From: JBJGXI01 sp045635475
GTDB taxonomy: Bacteria; Bacillota; Bacilli; Bacillales; Amphibacillaceae
Direction of reading: 5' to 3'
DNA length: 64,000 nucleotides
Assembly: GCF_045635475.1 (NCBI RefSeq)
Contig: NZ_JBJGXI010000001.1
Location: forward strand, 248,001-312,000
This document shows, piece by piece, positions 1 to 8,933 of the stretch. The first letter of the stretch is position 1. The number at the start of each line of letters is the position of its first letter. A model generated the notes under the pieces. That model was not told where the DNA came from. It ran no database searches and was given only the letters and a program-made list of their open reading frames with translations. A program made the translations under genes and the position numbers.

Positions 1-688
1 ATATGTTGCAACAGATAGTTCATTTATGACAGTCGATTATATTGGTCGAATTGATTACTTCAATAATATGTTTACAGAGGGTAAAGGTAGACAAATGGCT
101 TATATGAAACCACCAGCTGGTGCCGGAAGCCCGGGGTATGTAATAGATGCTTATTACAATAGTGAAGGTCTTGCAGTTGCTGCCACTTCTGAAAATATGG
201 ATGCTGCCTTTAAATATATTGACTTCCTATACTCTGATGAAGGTATTGAAACAATGAGTTGGGGTGAAGAAGGCCAGACATTTGTGAATGAAAATGGTGA
301 AAAGAAAATCGTCGATACTTACATTAGTTTCGATGACTTAAGAGTAAAAACTGGTATGGGAACATACGGAACTTATGGTTACTTCAATCCTGAAGCTGCT
401 TACTCCATGATGAATGATGAACAAAAAGAAGTGTACGAAACCATATCAGAAACTGCTTATCCAGAGAAAATAGTAAAACCTACTTTTACAAAAGAAGAAC
501 AAGAAGTTATGTCTGTAGAAGGAGAAGCGGTTAAGAAGCATTACGAGGAAGAAATAGCGAAATTCATCATCGGTGATCGTTCACTTGATGAATATGATCA
601 ATTTATTTCGGAATTAGAAGACTTAGGGTTGCAAAAAGTAATCGATACGTACACAGTAGCTTGGAAGCGTCAAGGCACAATCGAATAA
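1..688 (+). CDS. ABC transporter sugar-binding protein, LplA type (C-terminal part)
   Basis: The reading frame is open from base 2 to the stop at 686-688, so the true start lies before the window; about 228 C-terminal residues are visible. The end of the protein (segments such as VIDTYTVAWKR, and FKYIDFLYSDEGIETMSWG further in) closely resembles the C-terminus of the second binding protein at 30924-32522, which is a full lipoprotein. It would capture oligosaccharides outside the membrane for the two permeases that follow. No ATPase gene accompanies it; such importers usually borrow a shared MsmX-type ATPase. Family assignment is firm; substrate is unknown. Confidence 0.88.
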   Translation, partial: YVATDSSFMTVDYIGRIDYFNNMFTEGKGRQMAYMKPPAGAGSPGYVIDAYYNSEGLAVAATSENMDAAFKYIDFLYSDEGIETMSWGEEGQTFVNENGEKKIVDTYISFDDLRVKTGMGTYGTYGYFNPEAAYSMMNDEQKEVYETISETAYPEKIVKPTFTKEEQEVMSVEGEAVKKHYEEEIAKFIIGDRSLDEYDQFISELEDLGLQKVIDTYTVAWKRQGTIE

Positions 689-697
689 TAAATCTCA

Positions 698-729
698 TTC
701 TGGATGGTAATACACATTGCCATCCAGAA
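698..729 (+). promoter_or_regulatory. Stem-loop between binding-protein and permease genes
   Basis: A perfect 10-bp inverted repeat (TTCTGGATGG at 698-707, CCATCCAGAA at 720-729) with a 12-base loop and no following T-run. It lies between the stop of the binding-protein gene and the ribosome site of the first permease. Such hairpins often stabilise binding-protein mRNA and lower permease expression. A similar stem sits at the same place in the second transporter operon (32543-32564). Confidence 0.6.
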
Positions 730-760
730 AAATCAACGATAGAAAGGGAGTGTCAAATCG

Positions 761-1726
761 GTGTCTAATCCTACTGCTCCAATAGAAGCTTCATTAAAGT
801 ATTCATCAAAAAAGGTCCAAAAGAAATCGCTCTTAAAACAAATTTCAAAGGATAAATATTTACTGCTATTAGTCGCTCCTGCGGTTCTTTACTTTTTCAT
901 ATTTAAATATATACCAATGCTTGGGATTATCGTGTCATTTAAAGATTACAATCCCTTTTTAGGATTTTGGGATAGTGAATGGGTCGGCCTCAAGTATTAT
1001 CGATTGTTTTTTCACAATCCAGATTCTTGGGAGATTATAAGAAATACATTTTTATTAGGAGTATATAAAATTATTTGGGGTTTTCCAGCACCTATTATTC
1101 TTGCTTTGTTACTAAACGAGCTACGTTTTATTATATATAAACGGATTGTTCAAACAATTAGTTATTTGCCTCACTTTATCTCTACAGTTGTTGTGGCAAG
1201 CATGGTTACCATGTTTTTATCACCAACATCAGGAATGGTGAACGAAGTGATCCAATATTTTGGATTTAAACCGATTAACTTTCTTCAAGAGGCTGGTTGG
1301 TTCCGTTCCATTTATGTAACTTCTGAGGTTTGGCAGGATGTAGGTTGGGGGTCGATTATCTTCTTAGCTGCACTATCTGGAATTAATCCATCACTGTATG
1401 AAGCTTCATCGATTGATGGGGCAAACCGTTGGAAGCAAATGCTACATATTACCCTACCAGGACTCACACCAGCAATCGTCATATTGCTCATTTTAAATAT
1501 CGGTAGAATGATAGATATTGGTTTTGAAAAAGTATATTTATTAGCCAATCCAGCTACGTATGAAACAGCAGATATTATTTCTACCTACGTTTATCGGGTA
1601 GGTTTAGTCCAAGGGAACTTCAGTTACGGTACAGCAATTGACTTATTTATGGGTATCATCAGTTTGATATTCGTATGCTCTGCCAATTACTTTAGCCGCA
1701 AACTGACAGATAACAGTTTATGGTAA
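761..1726 (+). CDS. ABC sugar transporter permease, LplB/CUT1 type
   Basis: A 321-residue inner-membrane permease of the binding-protein-dependent sugar transport family. A cytoplasmic N-tail of about 30 residues precedes a first membrane span (LLLLVAPAVLYFFIF, about 34-48), followed by further hydrophobic segments. The EAA-type loop that contacts the ATPase reads EASSIDGANRWKQMLHITLPG (about 215-235). The GTG start is preceded by AGAAAGGGAG. It forms a heterodimer with the next permease and uses the upstream binding protein. It is strongly similar to the permease at 34528-35484, so the window holds two paralogous importers. Oligosaccharide import is inferred from the family and neighbours. 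Confidence 0.93.
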   Translation: MSNPTAPIEASLKYSSKKVQKKSLLKQISKDKYLLLLVAPAVLYFFIFKYIPMLGIIVSFKDYNPFLGFWDSEWVGLKYYRLFFHNPDSWEIIRNTFLLGVYKIIWGFPAPIILALLLNELRFIIYKRIVQTISYLPHFISTVVVASMVTMFLSPTSGMVNEVIQYFGFKPINFLQEAGWFRSIYVTSEVWQDVGWGSIIFLAALSGINPSLYEASSIDGANRWKQMLHITLPGLTPAIVILLILNIGRMIDIGFEKVYLLANPATYETADIISTYVYRVGLVQGNFSYGTAIDLFMGIISLIFVCSANYFSRKLTDNSLW

Positions 1727-1739
1727 GGAGGATTCGAAT

Positions 1740-2606
1740 ATGAGACGAAAAAAAATGGGTTGGTTTGACTACTTAAATATCATTTTCCTGTTTATCATGA
1801 TTTCCGTATGCTTGTATCCTTTCATTTATATGATAAACGTATCACTAAGTGAAAATATTTATGTACTACAAAATAGTGTAACGTTTTGGCCAAAGGGATT
1901 TAATTTAGACAATTACAAAGTTGTGTTATCGGATCATCGTATTTGGTCGGGTTATAAAAATACGATTTTATATGTAGTTCTTGGGACGTTCATCTCGATG
2001 TCGGTCACCTCAATGGGTGCGTATGCGCTATCAAGACCAATGGTTTTCAAAAAAACGATTACCATGTTTATGGTGTTTACGATGTTGTTTCAAGGTGGGA
2101 TGATCCCAACATTTTTAGTGGTGAAGGAATTACACTTATTAGACACCATATGGGCTATGGTACTACCTGGGGCAGTTAGTGTATGGAATTTAATAATTAT
2201 GCGTACATTTTTCAAAGGGATTCCTAAGGATTTGATAGAAAGTGCTAAAATCGATGGACTCAATGATATGGGTGTATTTATACGTATCATTCTACCACTA
2301 TCTAAACCTGTATTAGCTACTATATCTCTTTTTTATGCGGTAGCATTATGGAATAATTTTATGTTCCCACTGTTGTATCTAAATAAAGAAAGCTTATATC
2401 CGCTTACCGTTATAATTCGTAATCTGGTACTAGAAGGTCAGTTTCAAAACAGTGCGATTACAGGGTCATCAGGAGGAGATGCCATTATAGATGAATCCTT
2501 TAAGTTTGCGACAATCATTGTATCTACATTACCAATTCTATTGTTTTATCCGTTCATACAAAAATACTTTGTGAAAGGCGTTATGATTGGATCCGTTAAA
2601 GAATAG
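1740..2606 (+). CDS. ABC sugar transporter permease, LplC/CUT1 type
   Basis: A 288-residue permease beginning 13 bases after the previous stop, with ribosome site AAGGAGGA. It has several membrane spans, the first at about residues 9-30. The ATPase-contact loop contains ESAKIDGLNDMGVFIRIILP (about 165-184), and the end VKGVMIGSVKE is typical of LplC/YtcP-like permeases. It pairs with the 761-1726 product. Its closest relative in the window is the 296-residue permease at 35498-36388, which ends FLKGVMIGSIKG. Confidence 0.93.
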   Translation: MRRKKMGWFDYLNIIFLFIMISVCLYPFIYMINVSLSENIYVLQNSVTFWPKGFNLDNYKVVLSDHRIWSGYKNTILYVVLGTFISMSVTSMGAYALSRPMVFKKTITMFMVFTMLFQGGMIPTFLVVKELHLLDTIWAMVLPGAVSVWNLIIMRTFFKGIPKDLIESAKIDGLNDMGVFIRIILPLSKPVLATISLFYAVALWNNFMFPLLYLNKESLYPLTVIIRNLVLEGQFQNSAITGSSGGDAIIDESFKFATIIVSTLPILLFYPFIQKYFVKGVMIGSVKE

Positions 2607-2633
2607 TCAACACAAAAAATAGGAGGAGTTTTT

Positions 2634-3539
2634 TTGCATACTAATTTGCGTATAGGGATGATCGGTCTAGATACATCACATTGTGAAGCATTTACAAAAT
2701 TATTAAATGATCCTTCCCATCCTTTTCATGTTCCAGGAGGGAAAATTGAAGTAGCTTATGCAGGGGGATCGCCAGATTTGGAAGTAAGCTATTCCAGAGT
2801 GGATAAAATTACGGCAGCACTTCGGGATGAACATGGTGTGGAAATCTTAAGCACACCGGAAGAAGTAGCGGAGAAATCCGATGCCATATTCTTAACTGCT
2901 GTTGATGGACGTGTCCATTTAGACTTATTTCAACGCATTGTAAAGTTTAGAAAACCTACCTTTATTGATAAACCATTTGCGGTTACAACCGATGAAGCAA
3001 AACAGATGTTTGAACTAGCGAAAGCGTATAATGTTCCATTAATGAGCGCTTCAGCTATAAGATTTTCGGAAAATTTGCAAAATAATTTGACCGATAAGGG
3101 TTCTGGTGATGTGATCGGTGCTGACTGTTTCGGACCAATGAACATACAGCCGAAGCTTCCTGGACTGTATTGGTACGGTATCCATTCCATTGATGTGCTC
3201 TACCGAATTATGGGTAAGGGTTGTAAACAAGTTACGTCCACAACCAACGAGGATTATGAGTATGTGATCGGTGTTTGGGAGGACGGAAGAATCGGAACCG
3301 TTCGAGGAAACAGAAAAGGGAATAAACTGTTTGGTGCTTCCATTCATAGAGAATCAGAAACCGATTTTATTTATGCTACGAAACAAGAGAAACCAATTTA
3401 TGCAGGTTTAGTAGAAGATGCTCTAAACTTATTTAAGACAGGGAAGGCTTCTATTGAGCCAGAAGAAACCATAGAGGTCATTCGCTTTATCGAAGCGGCT
3501 AATGAAAGCCGAGAAACTGGAAAGTCTGTACATCTATAA
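2634..3539 (+). CDS. Gfo/Idh/MocA-family oxidoreductase, divergent
   Basis: A 301-residue NAD(P)-dependent sugar or cyclitol dehydrogenase-like protein starting at TTG, 5 bases after AGGAGGAG. The Rossmann start is unusual: instead of GxGxxG it reads GMIGLDTSHCEAF (about 8-20). The family EKP motif is DKP (FIDKPFAV, about 109-116), and the active-site His segment is GIHSIDVLYRIMG (about 182-194). It shares these oddities with the products at 11203 and 48789. Substrate unknown. Operon position immediately after a sugar importer suggests it acts on an imported sugar. Confidence 0.85.
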   Translation: MHTNLRIGMIGLDTSHCEAFTKLLNDPSHPFHVPGGKIEVAYAGGSPDLEVSYSRVDKITAALRDEHGVEILSTPEEVAEKSDAIFLTAVDGRVHLDLFQRIVKFRKPTFIDKPFAVTTDEAKQMFELAKAYNVPLMSASAIRFSENLQNNLTDKGSGDVIGADCFGPMNIQPKLPGLYWYGIHSIDVLYRIMGKGCKQVTSTTNEDYEYVIGVWEDGRIGTVRGNRKGNKLFGASIHRESETDFIYATKQEKPIYAGLVEDALNLFKTGKASIEPEETIEVIRFIEAANESRETGKSVHL

Positions 3540-3594
3540 GTATAGTTTCGAATTTTGAACTTTTAAAAATTTTCATAAAGGATTGTGATGGATC

Positions 3595-4599
3595 ATGAGA
3601 TCGAGAGAAAAAGTTCGTTTCGCTGTGCTAGGGTGCGGTGTGATATCAGAATTTCATATAGAAGCAATTGTTAAATTGGAAGAAACTGAGTTAGTTGCCA
3701 TCTGTGATGTCTCCGAAGAGTATATGAAGAAGTATACAGATCAATATAGTGTCCGAACCTATACGGATTATGATGAGCTACTAAGTCAAGATGATATTGA
3801 TGTAGTTTGTATCTGTACACCGAGTGGCATGCATCCGGAACAAACAATCAAGGCAGCTAAGGCAGGTAAACACGTTATATGTGAAAAGCCAATGGCGTTA
3901 AAAATAGAAGATACGTATCGGATGATTGAGATGTGTGAGCAAAATGAAGTGAAATTAGCTGCAGTATTTCCTTGGAGAATGTCACCGGTCGTCCAGTATG
4001 TTAGAGAATTTATTCAAGGTGGAGGATTAGGAAAGCTTAGTCTTTGTTCAGCTTATATCAAGCCATTCCGGAAACAAGCCTATTACGACAAAGCAGGTTG
4101 GCGTGGAACCTGGGCAATAGATGGTGGCGGAGTATTGATGAATCAAGGAATTCATACAGTAGATATGCTGCAATGGATTGCTGGTCCAGTAGCATCCTGC
4201 TATGGCCAAATCGGCGCAGTTTTGCGCAACATCGAGGTCGAAGATACAGCCATTTCGTTGTTGAATTTTAAAAATGGTGCAATGGGTGTAATCGAGGCTT
4301 CCACGACAGCGTATAAGACACCTGATTCACTCACGTTTCATGGGGAAAATGGAACACTGATCCTATCAAGTGGGGAAATCACAAAATTAGAATTAGTTGA
4401 GGGCGAAGTAGAAATACCGATATTTGAAGCCTTTAAAGTGATTCCGGATGGCCATCGTTTACAAATTAGAGATATGGCACTGGCGATCAGAGAAGACAGA
4501 GAGCCAATCGTTACAGGACGTGACGGCATTCAATCACTTGAAATCATTCTTGGCACGTACGAATCATCTAGAAATCAACGAAAAAAGATGATGAGTTAA
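3595..4599 (+). CDS. Gfo/Idh/MocA-family oxidoreductase
   Basis: A canonical 334-residue member. The N-terminal Rossmann domain contains VLGCGVISEFH (about 9-19), then the ICEKPMAL motif (about 97-104), and a C-terminal alpha/beta domain with GIHTVDMLQWIAG (about 184-196). Ribosome site AAAGGA precedes the ATG. It probably oxidises or reduces a sugar, sugar acid or glycoside hydroxyl using NAD(P). It lies between another oxidoreductase and a sulfatase on the same strand, in the middle of the importer operon. The exact reaction cannot be inferred. Confidence 0.9.
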   Translation: MRSREKVRFAVLGCGVISEFHIEAIVKLEETELVAICDVSEEYMKKYTDQYSVRTYTDYDELLSQDDIDVVCICTPSGMHPEQTIKAAKAGKHVICEKPMALKIEDTYRMIEMCEQNEVKLAAVFPWRMSPVVQYVREFIQGGGLGKLSLCSAYIKPFRKQAYYDKAGWRGTWAIDGGGVLMNQGIHTVDMLQWIAGPVASCYGQIGAVLRNIEVEDTAISLLNFKNGAMGVIEASTTAYKTPDSLTFHGENGTLILSSGEITKLELVEGEVEIPIFEAFKVIPDGHRLQIRDMALAIREDREPIVTGRDGIQSLEIILGTYESSRNQRKKMMS

Positions 4600-4666
4600 T
4601 CGATGTAGAACAAGTTAAGTCGTGTGTGCTCAAGTCTTCTATTCATAGAAAACTAGAGGTGAGAAT

Positions 4667-6124
4667 ATGAGAATCATATATATCGATGTCGATTCATTAA
4701 GACCAGATCACATGGGGTGTTATGGTTATCACAGAGAAACGACTCCAAATGTAGATCGTATTGCGGAAAAAGGGATGAGGTTTAACCAGGTGTATTGCGC
4801 AGCTTCACCTTGTGTTCCTTCGAGGGCGAATTTTGCTTCGGCTCGTTTCGCTGCAAACAATGGTGCCTTAACACATTGGGGAGAAGGCTGTGATTTTGAA
4901 GGAAGTGAGCATAGTAAACGTTATCCGATGTTTGCTCGGTATTTGCGTCAAGCAGGATATAAGACAGTAACGTTTTCTAGTTTTGGTGATCGACATGAGG
5001 CAAGGTGGTATTTGGCAGGTTGGAGTGAAGTGCACGCCCATACATTAAAGGGTGGTGCAGAGGATGCCGATGAAGTGAATGCGCATGTATTGGATTGGTT
5101 AAAGCAGTATGGTGAAGAGGACAATTATTTTCTTCATATTCAATTCTGGGATCCACATACAAACTATACGTGTCCTAAAGAGCACATAGAACAGTTTAAG
5201 GATCAACCGATTTCTGATTTTCCTGATCATGAGACGATTCAAGTACATCGCAAAATGGCACATCCAAAATCAGCTTCTTTTTTACATTGGGCACAAAACC
5301 CTAAGCTTCCAGATTCCATGCCAATGGAAATTAAAGACCGCCAAGATCTGGCCAATTTGATTAATGGCTATAATGGCGGTATTCACTTTATGGATGAGCA
5401 AATTGGGAAAATAGTAGATTATTTCACGGAAGTCGGTTTAGAAGAGGAAGTGTGTTTTATTATTAGCGCCGATCATGGTGAATCCTTTGGAGAACAAGGC
5501 ATCTATTTAGAGCATGGGATGGCAACCGAATCTGTCCATCATGTTCCGCTTATTATTAAAATGCCGGGTGTTACCCATGCAAATACTGAAAGTGATGCGT
5601 TAATTTATAATGTCGATGTCATGTCAACTATTGCCGATGTGGCAGGGTTGGATATACCACATGGCTGGGATGGCCAATCATTTTCAAATCTATTAAAGGA
5701 TAATAGTACGAGTTGGGATAGAGATTATCTCGTTTTAGAGCATGGGTTATATGCTTGCCAACGCGCCGTTTGGGATGGGAAATGGTGGTTTATTCGCACC
5801 TATGATAGTGGTTTTTATGATTTTCCGCATGTCGTTTTGTATGATTTAGAGACAGACCCAAACCAAATAAAAAATGTAGCAACTGAATATCCGGAAATAG
5901 TAAATTTAATGGATCATCGGATCGCGGAGTGGGCACAGGCGAATGTTGATCGTCACCACTTCATGATTGATCCGATGCAGGATGTCATGAAATCTGGAGG
6001 TCCATTTCGATATATAAAATTGGAACGATGGGTAAAACGTTTACGAGACGAGGGTTGGGATTCCGCAGCAGATTATTTGGAGGAAAAGCATACCATTGTG
6101 ACGGGAAACTACGACAAAAGGTAA
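4667..6124 (+). CDS. Type I sulfatase (S1 family), cytosolic
   Basis: A 485-residue formylglycine-dependent sulfatase. The activation motif SPCVPSRANF places the modifiable cysteine at residue 49. Acidic metal ligands D7 and D9 are at the N-terminus (IYIDVDSLRPDH), and the later metal segment is ISADHGESFGEQG (about 266-278). It has no signal peptide, so it should act in the cytosol on imported substrate. Two family features are changed: the usual TG..P..HG stretch after CxPSR reads ASARFAANNGALTHWG, and the GKxH lysine segment is replaced by FSSFGDRHE. It may therefore sit in a less-studied S1 subfamily. Ribosome site GAGGTGAG. Confidence 0.92.
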   Translation: MRIIYIDVDSLRPDHMGCYGYHRETTPNVDRIAEKGMRFNQVYCAASPCVPSRANFASARFAANNGALTHWGEGCDFEGSEHSKRYPMFARYLRQAGYKTVTFSSFGDRHEARWYLAGWSEVHAHTLKGGAEDADEVNAHVLDWLKQYGEEDNYFLHIQFWDPHTNYTCPKEHIEQFKDQPISDFPDHETIQVHRKMAHPKSASFLHWAQNPKLPDSMPMEIKDRQDLANLINGYNGGIHFMDEQIGKIVDYFTEVGLEEEVCFIISADHGESFGEQGIYLEHGMATESVHHVPLIIKMPGVTHANTESDALIYNVDVMSTIADVAGLDIPHGWDGQSFSNLLKDNSTSWDRDYLVLEHGLYACQRAVWDGKWWFIRTYDSGFYDFPHVVLYDLETDPNQIKNVATEYPEIVNLMDHRIAEWAQANVDRHHFMIDPMQDVMKSGGPFRYIKLERWVKRLRDEGWDSAADYLEEKHTIVTGNYDKR

Positions 6125-6181
6125 GCGCCGTGCAAGTTAGATTTACCATGTAGAAGAGCGAATATAAAGGAGAATGCGCAT

Positions 6182-7405
6182 ATGAAAATTCTCGACATTG
6201 TGTCAAAAGAGGTATCAAACGACAATTTACAAAATGCCCTCGATATTCGAAATAATATATTTCCAACAATAACCGTAAAAGATTGGAATCGTGGCGGCCC
6301 AAAAACTGGTTCCCTTGCATATGCAGGGGATGAACCAGTTGGTTTTATCCCTATGTTTTTGAAACAAGTAAAAATAACTCCACAACTAACGATCACCGCT
6401 GCATTTGAAAATGCAGTCGGTACAAAAGAGGAATATAGAGGCATGGGTGTAGGTGGCAAAATGATTGATGCTGCTGGCCAGTTTTTGCAAGGGAAGGCAG
6501 ACGCATTATTTGTTTACCGGGGAGATGAAAGAAGTAAGGCGTATCATTTTTACGAAAAGACAGGACACGTTGATTTACTCTATACAAGAAACCATTCCGT
6601 TGATTTATCCATCTCCAAGCAGCATCCACAAGTAGAGATCACAGAAGGTAAACAAGACATCATTGCAAATCAGGCAAATTTATTAGAAATCTTTCAGGAC
6701 ACCTATTATACCTACGCTGGCTTTCCAAAAAGAGAAAAAGGATACTGGAAGGAAGCCTTGGAGTCGACTTATTTTGCATCAAGACCTGCAAATTTCTATT
6801 TATTAGCTTTGAAGAAGCAAGGGAGAATGATTGCCTATTTAATTGCTTCCACTCAAAAAAAGCCTATTAGGAAATATGCACAAAATAGACTAACTATTTT
6901 AGAAATGGCAGCTACTTACGCTAACGAGTCGAATATGAAGGTAGTTTTAGAAGCTGCTTGTTCCTTTGCTGATAAATTGGGTTTAGAAGGACTATCCATT
7001 AATACTGGAGACGACCACCCTTTCTTGCCATTGTTAAGGACACTTGGATTTGAATCGAACCAACGGGGGATTCAAGTAATGTGTAAAAGCTTTAATTCAA
7101 AGGCCTTGTTTCAAAAGCTATGGAAGGACGATTTGGTCTTGCCTGGTGTGGAATTAAAGATTTGGACACCCGAGCAAGATTTTATTGCACTAAAATCAAA
7201 TCAGGACAGCCCAAATAAGCAAACTGTTACTTTAGAAATGAAGGAAAGTACATTGACGAAATGGCTGATGGGGAGAATTGATTTTAGTTCTCGAGTAAAG
7301 GAAGGGACGATCACCGTGCATAACGGAAATCAGAATATTCTAGATCAGCTAGCCAATGCAGTCCCACATTATAAATGGGAATATCATCAATTAGATTTTT
7401 GTTAA
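6182..7405 (+). CDS. GNAT-family N-acetyltransferase, Eis-like length
   Basis: A 407-residue protein. The N-terminal half holds a GNAT fold with the acetyl-CoA loop YRGMGVGGKMI (about 85-95). A second, weaker acetyltransferase-like region follows to about residue 300, and the last 100 residues resemble the SCP2-like tail of Eis-type enzymes in length and position. It sits between two sulfatase genes with its own AAAGGAG ribosome site. In a glycan locus it may acetylate an amino sugar; that is inference only. Alternatives are drug or small-molecule acetylation. Confidence 0.75.
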   Translation: MKILDIVSKEVSNDNLQNALDIRNNIFPTITVKDWNRGGPKTGSLAYAGDEPVGFIPMFLKQVKITPQLTITAAFENAVGTKEEYRGMGVGGKMIDAAGQFLQGKADALFVYRGDERSKAYHFYEKTGHVDLLYTRNHSVDLSISKQHPQVEITEGKQDIIANQANLLEIFQDTYYTYAGFPKREKGYWKEALESTYFASRPANFYLLALKKQGRMIAYLIASTQKKPIRKYAQNRLTILEMAATYANESNMKVVLEAACSFADKLGLEGLSINTGDDHPFLPLLRTLGFESNQRGIQVMCKSFNSKALFQKLWKDDLVLPGVELKIWTPEQDFIALKSNQDSPNKQTVTLEMKESTLTKWLMGRIDFSSRVKEGTITVHNGNQNILDQLANAVPHYKWEYHQLDFC

Positions 7406-7440
7406 GTTGAAAGAATTCTTAGAGGAAAGGAGTACCGCTT

Positions 7441-8913
7441 ATGGGGAGGAAGATGAATGTACTGCTGATCATGACCGATCAACAAAGATTCGATACGTTG
7501 GGCTGTTATGGTAATCAAGTGATGGAGACACCTAATTTAGACTGGATGGCATCAGAAGGCACTGTATTCACCAAGGCATATACGCCTAGTCCATCGTGTG
7601 TTCCAGCTCGCGCCTCGTTATTAACAGGGATGGATCCGTGGAACACAGGGGTTCTTGGAATGGGTAAAGGGCAAGGCCCAATGGGAATCGGCTTTGAACA
7701 TACGCTCCCAGGTGAATTGGCTAAAGCAGGTTATCATACACAAGGGATCGGCAAAATGCACTTCTTTCCGCAACGATCATTGAATGGATTTCACCATACC
7801 GTCATAGATGAATCAGGAAGGGAAGAGGATCCAAACTTTGTATCAGACTACAAGCAGTGGTTTGATCAACACAAGGATGGGGATTACGGCATTACGGATC
7901 ATGGTATTGATTGGAATTCATGGATGGCACGTCCTTATCACGCACCAGAATTCCTTCATCCAACCAATTGGACAGTGAATGAGTCGATTCGTTTTTTGAA
8001 GGAGAGAGATCCTAGCAACCCCTTTTTTCTAAAGACATCCTTTGCTAGACCGCATTCTCCTTACGATGCTTTAGCCTATTACTTTCATTTATACGAAAAC
8101 AAACAGCTTCCCAAACCTTTTATCGGTGATTGGGCTTCTTGTCATGATGTGCTAGCTGATGCTGCTCGTCCAGAAGCATGGCGAGGCAAGCGTAGAGAAG
8201 AAGAAATCCAGCGAGCAAGAGCAGGATATTACGGTCTTATCAATCATATCGATCATCAGATTGGCCGCTTGCTCATTTTCTTGAAAAAGATAGGAGAGCT
8301 CGATAATACCATGGTTTTATTCTTATCTGATCATGGTGACATGCTAGGTGACCACCATCTATGGCGAAAAACCTATGCCTATGAGGGTTCTGCACACATT
8401 CCCTTTATTGTTCGGCTGCCAAAGTCCGCTGGAATACCGCAGCAAAAAACAGTAGATGCTCCCGTCACGCTTCAAGATGTGATGCCGACTATCTTAGATG
8501 CTGTAGGTACGGACATACCTGATAGTGTGGATGGAAAGAGTGTGCTCGGCCTTATGTCAGGTACAGAAACAACTTGGCGGAATTATGTACACGGGGAACA
8601 TAGTACGTGTTATGCAGAAGAACAAGAAATGCAATATCTTACGGATGGTAAGTATAAGTACATTTGGCTCCCTAGAATAGGAGAAGAGCAGCTATTTCAT
8701 TTGGAGAAAGACCCTGGTGAATTAAATAATCTAGCTGGGTCTAAAGCGTATGAACAGATGCTCGTGAAATGGAGGAACCGATTAGTCACTTTACTTGCAA
8801 GGCGAAATTTAGGTCTTACTGAAGGTGATCAGCTTGTGTGCCAGGCCGGGAGACCTCCCATTATGTCACCAAGCTATAAAGAGAGACTGGCGATGCATCC
8901 CCTCCCATTTTAA
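7441..8913 (+). CDS. Type I sulfatase (S1 family), cytosolic
   Basis: A 490-residue sulfatase. Motif SPSCVPARASLLTG puts the formylglycine cysteine at residue 53. The fourth position is Ala instead of Ser (CxPAR), compatible with the C-x-P-x-R recognition rule. The second signature AGYHTQGIGKMHFFP keeps the lysine and histidine that contact sulfate, and the metal segment is LSDHGDMLGDHHLWRK. No signal peptide is present. A conserved ribosome site AAAGGAG lies 9-10 bases before the ATG. It is the most canonical of the sulfatases in this operon. Which ester it cuts is unknown. Confidence 0.94.
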   Translation: MGRKMNVLLIMTDQQRFDTLGCYGNQVMETPNLDWMASEGTVFTKAYTPSPSCVPARASLLTGMDPWNTGVLGMGKGQGPMGIGFEHTLPGELAKAGYHTQGIGKMHFFPQRSLNGFHHTVIDESGREEDPNFVSDYKQWFDQHKDGDYGITDHGIDWNSWMARPYHAPEFLHPTNWTVNESIRFLKERDPSNPFFLKTSFARPHSPYDALAYYFHLYENKQLPKPFIGDWASCHDVLADAARPEAWRGKRREEEIQRARAGYYGLINHIDHQIGRLLIFLKKIGELDNTMVLFLSDHGDMLGDHHLWRKTYAYEGSAHIPFIVRLPKSAGIPQQKTVDAPVTLQDVMPTILDAVGTDIPDSVDGKSVLGLMSGTETTWRNYVHGEHSTCYAEEQEMQYLTDGKYKYIWLPRIGEEQLFHLEKDPGELNNLAGSKAYEQMLVKWRNRLVTLLARRNLGLTEGDQLVCQAGRPPIMSPSYKERLAMHPLPF

Positions 8914-8933
8914 GAATTAAAGGAGCTTATCGA

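Noticed and set aside
3051..3347. Open frame of 98 codons on the - strand inside an oxidoreductase gene
   Set aside because: It overlaps a clear family member entirely, has no ribosome site and no family-like sequence.
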